Source of the DNA: Harmothoe impar | Taxonomy: Eukaryota; Annelida; Polychaeta; Phyllodocida; Polynoidae | NCBI GenBank assembly: GCA_947462335.1 | Contig: OX381714.1 | Coordinates: 58,325,800 to 58,389,799, forward strand | Direction: 5' to 3' | DNA: 64,000 bases | In this document: piece after piece, positions 31,910-43,522 of the stretch | Layout: each line of letters begins with the position of its first letter | How positions within the stretch are numbered: the stretch's first letter is position 1 | Position numbers and translations under genes: made by a program | The notes under the pieces: model-generated | Database searches by the model: none | What the model was told of the DNA's origin: nothing | Seen by the model: only the letters and a program-made list of their open reading frames with translations

Positions 31910-32439
31910 TACATATATTTATCTGACTAGAATTAAAAGGCATAAATGAGCTATATGTTGTGAAATATGATTATGATCCTCAGTTAGATCTAGAAGTAGT
32001 GATATTTATGTTGTGTCTATGTATAAAACTGTTGATCAAAAAATTCTGCTATTTGTTAGAGAAATCTAACACCCTTTTTAGGCCTCAAATCGAAATTAGT
32101 GTTGGCCTCAAATGTAGACACTCCCCTCAATCCCCCCCCCCCCCCCCTCCCAGAAGTGAAAACGTCATTGTACTACTTTGGGTATCCACTGTGTGAGGAG
32201 CGGGGTTGGTGGAAAAGTGGAACCCTGACCTAGCACACGGACACTGTAATAGAGTCAAGTCGACACCATCCTCGTATCCTGACACTGTAATATGGCACCT
32301 AGCCTGTACTGGCCTTGAGTGGCCGTTAGGGGCGGAGACTGAAATGAACATGAAAATGAGCGCTGGCCAGGGGTGGGGGGTGGGGGAGGGGGGCGGTCTG
32401 CAGTAAGTAGGCAGACAAGCTGGCTTGCGGGGGGGGGGG
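31910..32439. other. Intron 2 stretch, nothing seen
   Basis: C run near 32130-32147 and G runs near 32375-32392 and 32429-32445. No exon. Confidence 0.35.
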
Positions 32440-33110
32440 GGGGGGTTGTGCCACTGTACATGTATGTGGATACCTATACTTTTGTCTCTCCTATAAGGGG
32501 AAGATGGGAGTTGTGGTACGCTGCCCCACCCACTGTACATGTATGGGGATACCTACATTTGTCATCCCTATAAGGGGACGATTGGAGGTGTGGTACGCTG
32601 CCCCACCCACCTGTACATGTATGTGGATACCTACTGTTGTCATCCCTATAAGGGGACGATTGGAGGTGTGGTACACTGCCCCACCCACCTGTACATGTAT
32701 GTGGATACCTACTGTTGTCTCCCCTATAAGGGGAAGATGGGAGTTGTGGCACGCTGCTCCACCCACCTGTACATGTATGGAACTACAGTAGGGACACTGA
32801 ATATGGCACTGAGTGGCTTTTATGGGCGGGGGTGAAAGGGACAACTGTGTCTGGCAGGGGTGGGGTGGGTGGTCGGCGGGGGTGAAATCAACATGAAGAC
32901 ATGGGTGGGTTAGGGGTGGCTTTTTAGGCTCTGCAGTAACAAGGTAGACAAACTGACTGGTGGTGGGGGGGGGGGGGGCGTTGTGGTACGCTGCTTCACC
33001 CACCTGTACATGTATGTGGATACCTACATTTGTCTTCCCTATAAGGGGAAGATGAGAGTTGTGGTACGCTGCTTCACTCAGCCGAACGTGTATGGGGCCA
33101 CCTACTTTTG
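32440..33110 (+). repeat. 78-bp tandem repeat
   Basis: Five units with starts near 32456, 32535, 32613, 32691 and 32769, each containing GTACATGTATGTGGATACCT, CCCTATAAGGGGA and GCTGCCCCACCCACCT. A sixth, separated unit is at about 33000-33075. The long open frames here, on both strands, exist because 78 is a multiple of 3. Confidence 0.8.
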
Positions 33111-34056
33111 TAACCGGTTGGTGGCTGGTATAGGTACCAAGTGACTGATGAACAGTGTACCCAAACCGTACCAAAAGGACAATGTAGTTGGTATAGGGCT
33201 ACCTACTTAAGTAACAACCATTTGGTGGCTGCTACATCTTTGTGTCCTACTATACTTCATACTGACCTAAGCACCCCCACTCCCTAACACCGCAATGTGC
33301 ACCATGTACATTTCACCATGACCCCCTCCCACTCTACTCCTTGCTCCCCACGTGGTGGGTTCGTAATTCAGATCTTCTCCAATGTATTATGACCCAAATA
33401 CAACAGTTATGCTATTTCTGGGGGTACCCACCAACTAAGAATTTCGTACCTATTTTGAGGAAAATGTTCATGTATTTTTAAATAGGATATTAAAATTGTT
33501 ATGAGCATTTCTCTTTTTGGGTGCCATATCCACCTTCCACCTTTTACACCCAACCAGTACTGTAGACTGGTACAGGGCGCAGCCACGTGCGTGCGTGGAT
33601 ACCCAAAGTAGTACAATGCCACTTATGTAACACCACCACATATAACCCCTCTGTCCACCCCACCTCCACACAGAGAGAGCAGGAGTTCTACCACAGCGGT
33701 GGGCAGCTGGGCAGGGTGATCCCATTGACACCCATGTTAACCAAAACGAGGCACTGGGCAGGTGATCTGACAGATCACTGCCCAGTGACTTTTTCTGTTT
33801 GGGTGGGACAGAATTTTGTGTCAATATAAGGTTATTTCCAAATTATTATGGTATAAATTATCATAAAATTGCTTTGGTAGAACCCTGATCACCCCCTCAG
33901 TGTCGGGTTTGGGCCTAGGATCACTGCCCTCGGCCTACGGCCTCGGGCAGTGATCCCACGGCCCAACCCCTCCACATCAGGAATGATCAGTTAGACCACC
34001 GGAGAGGGCAGACCTCCAGCAGTCCCACACACCCCACTCACACACCCAGGGGGTAC
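33111..34056. other. Intron 2 stretch; hairpin 33918-33956
   Basis: 33918-33956 forms GGATCACTGCCC / GGGCAGTGATCC around GGCC-TAC-GGCC. Smaller inverted words (GGTGATCTGACAGATCACTG) lie near 33758. No exon recognised. Confidence 0.5.
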
Positions 34057-34065
34057 AGCATTGAG

Positions 34066-34292
34066 GCCCTTGATGGGGGGGTCCCCATGTCGCATGTCGA
34101 TTTTAAGAAATGGCCATGTCGCATGTCTATGTCGCTTAAAAATGCTCATGTCCCATGTCGATTTTAAGAACTGTCCATGTCCCATGTCACTATCTTTTTA
34201 AGCCTCATGTCGCATGTCACTAGGCCTCATGTCGCATGTCGAATTTAAGAAATGGCCATGTCGCCATGTCGAATTTAGGGGTCTAGGGCCAT
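34066..34292 (+). mobile_element. CATGTCG-type MITE, copy 2
   Basis: Starts GCCCTTGATGG, ends TCTAGGGCCAT. Flanks AGCATTGAG (34057-34065) and AACATTGAG (34293-34301) are a 9-bp duplication with one change. Confidence 0.65.
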
Positions 34293-34301
34293 AACATTGA
34301 G

Positions 34302-35178
34302 GCTACACAGGAGGAAACCACACCTACAATTAAAGGTATATACTGTTTACTGTTGGCTGAGTGTCTTCACATATAACTTCTCACACCACTATTCCTATAC
34401 AGGGAATGAACTTTGTAATAAAAACTAGTACTTCTCAGCAAGCGAGTTATGTTGACCTGACTTAAACTAGACTATACCTATGCCTCCTGGCCACACCCAT
34501 CACCACCACACCTGGTGGGGACCATTGGAGACAACTACAGGAAACATGGTCAAAACCCCAACAATAGACTATTATATATTACACTGCTGGAGAACCTAAT
34601 ACACAATCGGTGTGAGAAGTTATGACATTTACAGTTAAACTTTGTATATAGTGTAATACTTTATGTAAATTTCAATTTTGAATCCCCTTGATACATAGTT
34701 CGATTTCCTGTGTTCTGAGGGTGTTTTAAGCGGAGGTCGTCTGACTCACACATGCGCAGTTTGCTCTTCTTAGAGACGCCAGTATTTTTCCCGTCAATTT
34801 CGTCCACAAATCCCTTTGAACTCATGAAAGTTGGAAATTTGGTCTGACGAAAAGTATCTCACGCCGACCAAAATCAGAGCTCCCATTTATCTTAACATCA
34901 AGTAACATGTCTACTTTAGTACAGTGTACTTTGTCCGCAGTTTCACAAATAATGACGTTTTGTTAGGCCTACTTTGGATTTTCTTTTCAGGTTAAGTGTA
35001 CAGTGTTCCTTCTTGAATGAGCACATAGGAAGACAATTTTCCGACAATTGACATTTTTTACCCAAAGTAATATTTTTTCCAGTTTTGGTCCAACCCGTTT
35101 TGTGCTCATCCTGCTAAACCGTTGTAAAAGACTCAACTATGATATTTAAGCACACGTGAAATAAGGAAATGGTCTCAC
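34302..35178. other. Intron 2 stretch, nothing seen
   Basis: Ordinary A/T-rich sequence just downstream of the exon 2 donor; no repeat boundary noted. Confidence 0.35.
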
Positions 35179-35216
35179 CAGTTTAAGTTGTGGATCTGCC
35201 GTACTGGGTTTAAAAG
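35179..35216 (-). CDS. TMEM256: TMEM256 exon 2
   Basis: 38-nt micro-exon found by phase and family logic. Acceptor CTCCAG ends at 35217 and donor GTGAGACC begins at 35178. With the one base left over from exon 1 it encodes SFKPSTADPQLKL, the hydrophilic loop between helices 1 and 2, and restores phase 0 for exon 3. The loop is the least conserved part of the family, so support comes from the splice sites, the exact phase and the length. Confidence 0.85.
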
Positions 35217-35314
35217 CTGGAGACAGAAAAAGAGAATAGCAAGCAAATTACTAAAATAGTTCATAGTCAAATTCTGTTATAGCTGCATTCCCACCACTAA
35301 CGCTTCACCACATA

Positions 35315-35495
35315 CCGTAAAACCTCGCCTATACGATCGGCCCCAAGTGAGGGTGCAGCTTATACAAGAGTTTTTAGATGTATACTACAGTACTAAAATC
35401 ACCATAATCAGATGCTCTGATAGGCTTATATGATTCTCCTGAATTAGGAGGGAGTGGGTTGTATGCGAGTTAAGCTTATACGCGAGGTTTTACGG
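35315..35495. mobile_element. CCGTAAAACCTCGCC MITE
   Basis: TA-bounded; ends CCGTAAAACCTCGCCTATAC and GTATACGCGAGG-like inverse closing in GGTTTTACGG. In TMEM256 intron 1. Confidence 0.75.
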
Positions 35496-35595
35496 TAGTA
35501 GACTAGAACAGTACTAGAAATGTAAATACTGACGATTTTACTGCGCTTATGCTCAGACATCAAATTAGTATAAACAAAGAAGGTTGTCCTCAAGC

Positions 35596-35789
35596 CCTGT
35601 AAAACTCGCACAGGGCAGCTTCTAGGATCAGGACAAAGTCAAGGTGCCGCTCATATGTGAGATTTTAATGTAGACTACAGTACTAAAGTCGCCATAATGA
35701 AACCCGCGTTGCGGCTTATATGTAGGATGTTGGAGTGGAGGTGCGGCTTATACGCGAGATAGGATTATTAAACGTGAGATTTTACGGTA
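35596..35789. mobile_element. CCGTAAAAC-type MITE (worn left end)
   Basis: Left GCCCTGTAAAACTCGCAC, right CGTGAGATTTTACGG-TA. Same family as the neighbour at 35315. Confidence 0.55.
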
Positions 35790-36265
35790 CTAGAAATGTA
35801 GTGAGAGAATCTCACTTCAAGGCATTTTTTCAATATCATTCTTCGCCAAATCAATGTTCATGAAATATTTTTCCTTTTCTCACTTAGTGAGACTAATTAG
35901 GTACTTTAAGTAGGCTTCAGGCCCTACAATAAGGAAAGGTCAGCGACATAATCAAGTTACAATCAAGGAATATAAAGTCTGATAACTACACCTTGTTGAC
36001 TTAGGATATTACTTCACGTTTAATAAAATATGTACGTTAAGGTTGAATGGGGGGGCTTCATCTTTGTGTGAAAGACCCTCTTTTATTTTAATTCACACAA
36101 TAGTTTGAGGTGAGTGGGGGGTCAAATTCTGGAGAAAATGTGCGTACATGTATATAATATATGTAGATACTTTATGGAAGACCCCAAAGTTCTAGTGCAT
36201 TATCATTAATGAAGTACTAAGTGCTACTGTAGTACATTATATTTCAGTGTAACAAATCAGCTTAC
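35790..36265. other. TMEM256 intron 1, part; nothing seen
   Basis: Intron 1 runs 35217-36265. No further repeat or exon in this part. Confidence 0.4.
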
Positions 36266-36353
36266 AATGTGCGCCGTAGGCTCCGAGCCCGACTGCCAGC
36301 GCCCCGGAGATCCCGGCTAGCCGTATGTAGCCTCGTCCGACCTGCGGTAACAT
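36266..36353 (-). CDS. TMEM256: TMEM256 exon 1 coding part
   Basis: Encodes MLPQVGRGYIRLAGISGAL and then AVGLGAYGAH, the first membrane helix with the conserved G-A-Y-G-A-H end. It finishes one base into the next codon before GTAAGC. Starting at the ATG at 36353 the whole protein is 116 residues, near the vertebrate length. However, the frame stays open further upstream (EVEKVVIREVREML) to a TAA near 36495 with no ATG, and CCCCCTGCAG at 36472-36480 looks like an acceptor. So either the ATG at 36353 is the start and the exon has a 5' leader from 36471, or an upstream exon adds a longer N-terminus. Confidence 0.85.
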
Positions 36354-36491
36354 CTCACGGACCTCTCGGATCACGACCTTCTCCACCTCGCTACCGCCGA
36401 GCCCTGGTAGCGTCTTGCCAGCCCAGCGCACCCACCGGCCTGCTTCTTCTACAGCCCCGCCCAGAAAGGCCCTGCAGGGGGACACAAACAC

Positions 36492-37156
36492 AAGTTATTT
36501 TTATGGCCCAACCCCAAATTTTTTGGGATATTTTAGAGGAAAATGTGTTTTTAGGGCCTAAATTTGTCGAAATATCTGTAAAATTTACAAACATATCACA
36601 AAACTATTTGACAAAATAAAAAAAATTATAAATCATAACATAGGGTTGGTAGGTCGATTTTATAACATACCGGTTATGTTTTTGGCCATGTTACCAGAAT
36701 ACAACAGAAATATTTCTTGGCCTTACCAGGGTTACAGCACTGCTGGCATCAGGCAAAAAATAATAATAAAGAGTTGTGTTTCGGTATCCCGCCCAACCCT
36801 GCCTTTTTGAGCCAGACCTACCAGTATATTCTTTTGGAAAAAAAATTGACACTTTTTTAAAAGAAAATTTACTGCTAAAATATTGCTGTCTTTTGTACTT
36901 CAAAACATAAACATGAAGGGAAAAGTTATGATTTGTGTTACTTCGTTAAATATAAATTCAGTACTAAATTAACATGGCCTTTTCTTAAAATCGACAGGGG
37001 ACATGGACTCCCATGGTGATTATAAAGCGCCATGGACAGGGGACATATGGGACCCCTTCCTCCAGGGCCCCGGTACATGTGTATTGACGTCCATGGTATA
37101 CACATTGGCCCACATGCATACAGTGTACACACCACCCCTATAATTCTAGTATTCAG
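36492..37156. other. Upstream of TMEM256 exon 1; MITE fragments
   Basis: A fragment of the CATGTCG MITE lies near 36970-37060 (AAATCGACAGGGGACATGG). No first exon for TMEM256 was recognised. Confidence 0.35.
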
Positions 37157-37456
37157 GCCAAATAAAAAAAAAGTTTTGTTTCAGGTAACATTGGAAGAAA
37201 CTCTAGGTTCGGTAGGTCGGATTTTTTTTTTTTTTACTTTTTTTTTTTTTTTAAAGCTCCTCTAGATACCCTGAAATCGGCTAAAAACTGTAAAAATGGG
37301 AATATTTTTTTCAAAAATTTTGCAAAATTAAATTAGACCCCAAAAAAGTCTAAAAATATAAAAATGTCTTCAAAATTGCATAAAAAAACGTAGGGTCGGC
37401 CCTGTTTAGATAGGGTCGGTCGGGTGACCTGAAACAAACCTTTTTTTTTTTGGCCT
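37157..37456. mobile_element. GGCCAAA(A)n GTTTCAGGT MITE
   Basis: Inverted ends GGCCAAATAAAAAAAAAGTT plus TTGTTTCAGGT and ACCTGAAACAAACC plus a T run closing in GGCC. Inner GGTCGG words recur (CGGTAGGTCGG, GGGTCGGTCGGG). No coding. Confidence 0.6.
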
Positions 37457-38598
37457 CATGTTAAAAATGGTGTATGAGCTAATAGACTTCCCAAACCTTT
37501 TCTTCAAAATTGATATGATTTTAATGTCAAGGGTTTTATTATTATTTTAGCTCATATGCAGTGCTCAATGTTAAATATATTTGTTTATGAATGCATGATT
37601 TGAGATAGAAAACAATGCTGCTTATTCACCTCACTGACTCAGTGTCCTCCCTATGTGAGCATACCAGGAACTAAGCTAATAGGGAAAGCACTGAGCCATG
37701 CAGTATAAACACATGGGTAGTTAAAGTGGCGACCTACAGCAAAAATATATTGCACTGCATGTGCTCATCTTGTAGATTTAGACTCTGCCAATTCTTTTAA
37801 AATTTAGGGAGTATGTATAGGATAGGATATGTAATAGTAATATGGCACAATTAAAAAGTCATGAAATTTTAGCTGACACACCAGCTTTAACACATTGTTG
37901 CCGAACACTTTTTTCGCACACAGGCCAATGTGGCCTGTGTCCCGAGATCTTACACAGGCCATTCGCCTTCTACACAGGCCACATCGCCCCTCTTTTGATA
38001 GAAAGCAATACAGATCGTAATAATTCTTTGATACCCTATTACAAAATCGATTTGAAAAGGCTTAAATTCACTGAAAAAAATGCTTATAAGTTAGATGTAC
38101 CAAACTCAGCTTCTACTAGGAATATTTGAAAAAATCTTGCATTGATGGAAAGCTGAGATCATGGCCGGCCAATGTGGTGTCTGATGTCTGATGGCAAAAG
38201 CCGATGTGTCAATGTCATTTCGGCAACACTGTTAACGTGAGGAAGAGTCATCTATAACTTGGCTGTGTATGTATGGAGGTATGAATGCTGTTAGTATTAA
38301 GAAGTTTCAGTTATGTTCAACGCGCATTGATGTGTAAACCAAAGATACAGTGTAGAGATTTGACATTCTAGTAAAGGTCATTAAATAGCGTAAAATCAGA
38401 GCGAGGTATTGTCTCTACACTTAAACCTCCCTAGAGGAGACATGCAGGAAGATCGTTTGAAAAATTGATGTACTCGCCTCTAGGAAAAAATAAAAATATA
38501 TTGAACTTGAACTTGAACTTGTATATGGTATGGGGGGTCATAACTGGATTTTGTTTTCATTCTTAAACACAAAGATGTTGTACTCAGACAATAGAGGG
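37457..38598. other. Intergenic; TTGAAC tail at 38501
   Basis: At 37915-37990 three ACACAGGCCA words lie in both orientations, forming a small hairpin. 38501-38521 is TTGAACTTGAACTTGAACTT preceded by AATAAAAATATA; TTGAAC-type tandem tails are common at the 3' ends of LINE and SINE insertions, so about 38380-38521 may be a short 5'-truncated retroposon. No gene. Confidence 0.35.
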
Positions 38599-38824
38599 GC
38601 CCTTGATGGGGGGTCCCCATGTCGCATGTCGATTTTAAGAAATGAACATGTCGCATGTCTATGTCGCCTAATAATAGTCATGTCCCATGTCAATTTTAAG
38701 AACTGTCCATTTCCCATGTCACTATCTTTCTAAGCCTCATGTCGCATGTTGCGAGGCCTCATGTCACATGTCGATTTTAGGAAATACCCATGTCGCCATA
38801 TCAAATTTAGGGGTCTAGAGCCAT
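38599..38824 (+). mobile_element. CATGTCG-type MITE, copy 3
   Basis: Starts GCCCTTGATGG and ends GTCTAGAGCCAT, like copies 1 and 2. No target duplication is visible at this site. A 21-base G run follows at about 38862. Confidence 0.6.
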
Positions 38825-39872
38825 AAAAGATCTACATGGCCATAACTTGGACTCCAGATGTGGGGGGGGGGGGGGGGGGGGGTGCTAGCTGTGTCCCTTG
38901 TCGGTTGTAAGATATAGCTGTTGGTACTTGACGTCAACACCAAGCATTCCCTTGGCACTAGAGTTACAACAGTCTCCTTGGCAATCTCAAATTTTATGTC
39001 CCTAGATTAGGCTAAAAAAAGGCAGGTAGCCTATAAATGGAGTATCCCCTACCCTTTAAATGTATTAGTTACCGGTAGTACCAGTAATGACCTGTTTATG
39101 TGACGTGCCACATGGTCATGGACTCCACTAGTATACGAAAACATAATTCTTAGGTACCGGGTACATGGGCAACCACCTCTTGTTAGAATTCCTACTACCT
39201 TTACCGGCGATAGTACTACTAGTTACGTACTGGTAGTCATGCACGTCTGTTTTCTGCACAGTCTGGTAATTCTGATAGGCTGGTGCAATCATATTGATGA
39301 TGATGTCATACCATGCAGTAGCGTAACTATATTAAGTGATGAGCGATATCAATTAAAGGCAAGTCTTAGCTGATCAAATAAAATGAGTAATTTTTAAGAG
39401 GGTGGACTGCAATCCTCCCTCACTGCCTCAGTCAGTGACAATGTGGGCCACATTATTATTTTTTTATTTGTTGCCACCCCCCTCCCCGGGGGGGCCACTC
39501 CCACAGCATTACTGACCATGTGTGAACACGATTCCAAGGGAAAGGGTATGTTTTTGGGCCCTAGGCAAGGGCCCGCGAGGGCCCTTGAAAAGGGGTGCTT
39601 TTTAGACAATTTTGGAGGAAAAGGGGTATATTTTATGGCTGCATTACTTGAAAAACTCTCAGATGAGACATTAATCAAGCTTTTCTCAACATTAAGACCC
39701 GGGGATTAATAAAGACACATATTTATGCACAGAGCAAGGGTAAGACCTACCATTTTCGGGTTATTTCTTTAAATCTCACAATTCATAAGAGAATTTTTCT
39801 CAGTCTCCCTTGATTATGTTATGTTTTTTGCTCAGTTTCCCTTGAAAAGGGTGCTATTTTGTTGATTTTTCT
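38825..39872. other. Intergenic, nothing seen
   Basis: Apart from the G run, ordinary sequence up to the Ty3 target site CCCGT at 39873-39877. Confidence 0.4.
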
Positions 39873-39877
39873 CCCGT

Positions 39878-40012
39878 TGTTGTGTTTGAAGTCACGTGTT
39901 TATTCAGTGAACGGTATCATGTAGTAGAGACCAATATAGGTTAGACAGAGGTGCTGCCGTTCATTAGGTACAGAGTAAACATGGTCGCCGGTTGACGTAC
40001 GTATACACAACA
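39878..40012 (-). repeat. 3' LTR of Ty3 element
   Basis: 135 bp, starting TGTTGTGTTTG and ending TACACAACA, so TG...CA with a 7-bp terminal inverted repeat. It appears identical base for base to the other LTR. The polypurine tract TGGAGGAG (plus coordinates 40013-40020) is immediately adjacent on the element strand. Confidence 0.95.
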
Positions 40013-40247
40013 CTCCTCCACACTTAATATATATGCTGGAATAAACATATGGTTAAACATCACCTTATTGGTGTCAATGAACTTAACGTCTTTGAGTCTC
40101 TTTGATATTACTGCAGTATAGTATAAGGAGTCTTTTATCTCTTTGAGATTACTGATAACGATAACTCTTATCTTTATGTAATGTTACTTTAACATGAACA
40201 ATAATACTGTCAGAAACACAAATATATCAGTCTCTGAAATAGAACAG

Positions 40248-41740
40248 TTATTTAGGCACATAGTCATTGAACCTTGCTGGAGGCCTTCTAGGTCTCACAG
40301 ATACACGTCTTGGAGACGGCACTCTCGGTGGAGTAGCAACCACCTGGGGTGGAATAGCTCTAGGTGGTTCCTCATAGGTAACCACATCTTCCTGTGGCAT
40401 GGCCGTAGCTGGCGTTTCAACAACTACAGGGTCATTACCACCTTGGGTATATCACTTATGATATCCGTGATTGGCCTTTGCATAGGCCTGAGCTGTTCGT
40501 CATCAATGTCATCTTCGATGGCTTCGCCGGACTTTCGAAGATGGTCGACATGGACGTAACGGATGTTACGGCCGATTCGTACCAAGTACTGTACGGGACC
40601 CTTCCTAGACACTATGGATCCTGGTACATACTTTACGTCGGTGCCTCGGCAGTTCTTTACTCTCTCTCCTTGCTCGAACTCTCTTAGCTGTGGCACTCGC
40701 TGGTCTCGATACTCTATCATTTTGTCCTGTTTTCCCTCCACCGTCACATGAAGGTCGGGTTTTATCATGGACAACCGTGTGTGGAGCTGTCTCTTGAGAA
40801 ACAACTCGGATGGGGACACCCCTGTCACCGAGTGAGGCGTCGAATTATACGACAGGAGGAAACTACACAGCTTTCTGTGAGTAGTCATGCCGGGTTTTTC
40901 GTCCAAGGTATGCCGCTTTAAGGCATTTTTCAGGGTCTGCACCGCTCGTTCTGCAAGTCCGTTGGACGCTGGATGGTAAGGAGTGGTCAAGGTATGTTTT
41001 ATACCCTTGTTATGCAGGAACTCGCGAAACACTTCTGCGATGAATTGTGGGCCGTTGTCGCTCACAACTTCTCTTGGGAACCCGTTATGGGCGAACATCC
41101 GCTCCAGTACCTCTATAGTCTTTTCTGCGGTCGTAGATTTCATGAGCACTACATCTAACCACTTTGAGTGTGCGTCTACTACCACTAGGAACATTTCAGA
41201 TTTGTACTCTGCAAAGTCTATGTGCAGTCGGCTCCATGGCCTTTGAGGATATCGCCATGGATACATCGGAGATGCTGGTGGATCGTTCTTGAGACTCAGG
41301 CATGTTTTGCATGCTCTTATTAATGCTTCTATAGCATTGTCGATGCCGGGAAACCACAGGTAGCTACGAGCTAGTGCTTTCATGCGCACTATACCGACAT
41401 GCTCGATGTGTAGCTCTTCTAGCATTCGCTCCTGCAGTTTCTGTGGAATGATAACTCGCATTCCCCACAGAAGACATCCTTGGTCACACGATAGCTCGTG
41501 TCGTCTGGTATAAAATGGTAACAGTTCATCGTCGTCAACATGGTTCGGCCAACCATTCATGGTGAACTCGTATACCTTGGTGAGGATCCGATCTTTTCGG
41601 GTCGCTTCTTTGATGTCTCTGGCGTTGATCGGTAGCTTGTCAGTGTGGCTAAAATAGTTCACTTCAGCTTCCATATTCTCTTTGGCTATGTCCACTGGTG
41701 CCCGACTCAGATAGTCGGCATTGGCATGATCCTCTGATCA
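40248..41740 (-). pseudogene. Ty3 pol, integrase part, with TGA and frameshift
   Basis: Reads into integrase after the in-frame TGA at 41738-41740; because the codons on either side fit the family, the TGA looks like a single-base change. Visible: the HHCC zinc-binding region (H and EH near LHIEHVG, then CKTC), the catalytic D in IDFAEYKSEM, the second D in VVSDNGPQF, and E in NGLAERAVQTL. A C-terminal region with PGSIVSRKG follows. The frame stops at 40424. In the +1 frame it continues for about 60 proline- and arginine-rich codons to a TAA at 40248-40250, so a one-base shift near 40436-40447 is likely. Confidence 0.85.
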
Positions 41741-42970
41741 CTTATATTTGACCTCATAGTTGTAGGTCATCAGTATGAGAGACCATCTCTGCAGCCTCAG
41801 TGCTGCCAACGTTGGCACATCCGTTTTCGGACCCAGTATTTTGGTCAGTGGCTTATGGTCGGTCAACAGTGTAAATGACCTACCATACAGGTACTTGTGG
41901 AATTTCTTAACTCCGAAGATAATGCCTAACGCTTCGCGTTCTATTTGGGCGTAGTTCCTCACAGCTTTCGTTAGAGTCACTGACGCGTAGGCAATTGGTC
42001 GCTCCTCTCCGTTCTCGTCAACGTGTGACAGAACCGCACCAACTCCGTAAGGAGATGCGTCTGTCGCGAGGAGAAGCTCTTTGTTCACATCGTAATGTGT
42101 TAACACTGTTTCACTGGTAAGGGCGTCTTTGACTTTCCCGAATGCCCCTTCGCACTCCTTTGACCACTTCCAGGGGACGTCATCTCGCAGGAGATTATTT
42201 AACGGAGCGAGAATAGTGGACAAATTCTTAACGAACCCACCATAGTAGTTGACCATCCCGAGGAATGTGCGAAGTTCTGAGACATCTTCTGGTGCTTTGG
42301 CGTCTTTTACTGCGCTCACTTTTTCTGGTACGGGCGTACGACCCTCTTTGCTTATCACATGTCCGAGATATTGGACTTCGGGAGCCAAGAAGGAACACTT
42401 CTCCCGTTTCACTCGGATGTCATGCTTGTCTAGTCTTTGAAGTACCAGTTGGAGGCGCTTTAGGTGCTCGTCCTTTGTGGGAGCGGTTATCAGGATATCA
42501 TCTATATAGCAGCAAACACCAGGAATTCCTTGTAAGACCTGGTCCATGATCCTTTGGAAGATGTGTGGTGCTGTCTTTACCCCATAGGGAAGCCTAGTAA
42601 CTTCGTAAAGTCCTTGCAAAGTGTTGATGGTCAGGTACTTTCTTGACTTTTCCTCCACCACCACTTGCATGTAGGCACTAGACAGGTCCAGTTTCGTAAA
42701 CTGGCTACCACCCGCCAGCGTAGCGAATATATCCTCAGCTGTGGGTAGCGTATATGGTTGATCGACAACCGCACTGTTTATAGTCACTTTGTAGTCACCA
42801 CACAACCTCATCTGTCCATTATCTTTTGGAACCACTACTATTGGAGATGCCCAATCACTTCTTTCAATGCGGTGATAAACTCCACTTTCTTCAAGCCTAT
42901 TTAGCTCTTTCTTTACACCGTCTGTGAGGTTATAGACAATGGAGCATGCCTTTTTGAACTTTGGCGTGGC
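41741..42970 (-). pseudogene. Ty3 pol, reverse transcriptase and RNase H
   Basis: Begins at the junction with the nested element and stays open to the TGA at 41738. Motifs in order: VVPKDNGQMRLCGDYK and LDLSSAYMQ (RT palm), CYIDDILI (catalytic YIDD), QYLGHVIS (thumb region), then RNase H with LLATDASPYGVGAVLSH and LTDHKPL. It is the continuation of the frame at 51972-53330, broken only by the insertion. Confidence 0.93.
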
Positions 42971-42976
42971 ATCTGG
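42971..42976. repeat. Target duplication of Polinton-like element
   Basis: ATCTGG here is repeated at 51966-51971. A 6-bp duplication is characteristic of Polinton/Maverick integration. Confidence 0.85.
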
Positions 42977-43345
42977 AGTAGTATAGTATGTATCGGAACG
43001 GGACTATAGTTAACTACTGTTTATTACTCAATCGACCTGCAGCCAATCAGAGGCCTCCATTTGGTCACGTGACCCCCTCATTTGCATAATTACGTAATAG
43101 GCCACGCCCCCTCATTTGCATAATTACGTAATAGACCACGCCCCCTTGATCACCAGCCAATCAGGGGCCGCCATTTGGTCACGTGACCCCCTCATTTGCA
43201 TAATAAGCCACGCCCCCTTGATCACGTGACCCCCTCATTTGCATAGTAGACTACGCCCCTTTGATCACCAGCCAATCAGAGGTCGCCATTTGGTCACGTG
43301 ACCCCCTCATTTGCATAATAGGCCGCGCCCCCTTGATCACGTGAC
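42977..43345. repeat. Left inverted repeat, regulatory-motif array
   Basis: After the terminal 60 bp the repeat contains subunits with CCAATCAG, TCACGTGACC and CTCATTTGCAT in order. ATTTGCAT (octamer) occurs five times, CACGTG at least four times and CCAATCAG three times. CATAATTACGTAATA accompanies two octamers. The right repeat carries the same array inverted. Confidence 0.8.
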
Positions 43346-43367
43346 CCCTTCATTGGCATGATAGGCC

Positions 43368-43480
43368 ACAACAACATCACGTGGCTAGCTTTGTTTGTAA
43401 ACAACACCACGTGGCTCTCTTTGTTTGTAAACAACACCACGTGGCTCTCTTGTTTGTAAATAACACCTACTAAGTTTAGT
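43368..43480. promoter_or_regulatory. Three E-box plus forkhead units
   Basis: Three units of about 34 bp read (A/C)CACGTGGCT(C/A)(T/G)CTTTGTTTGTAAA(C/T)AACA-like sequence, joining CACGTGG E-boxes with GTAAACAA forkhead-type sites (third unit GTAAATAA). Just inside the left inverted repeat and downstream of the alanine-rich frame. Confidence 0.55.
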
Positions 43481-43522
43481 CATAGGTAGCAGTAGTGTTT
43501 GTAAATAACGCTTACTAAGTTT

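Noticed and set aside
32491..33174. 227-residue open frame
   Set aside because: It reads through the 78-bp tandem repeat and G runs; the peptide repeats with the DNA unit.
36354..36491. Protein start at 36491
   Set aside because: The codon there is GTG, not ATG. An acceptor-like sequence lies just inside and a TAA just upstream, so this is intron or leader, not a start.
40194..41246. Plus-strand frames opposite the integrase region
   Set aside because: Shadows of the minus-strand Ty3 pol, which has the catalytic motifs.
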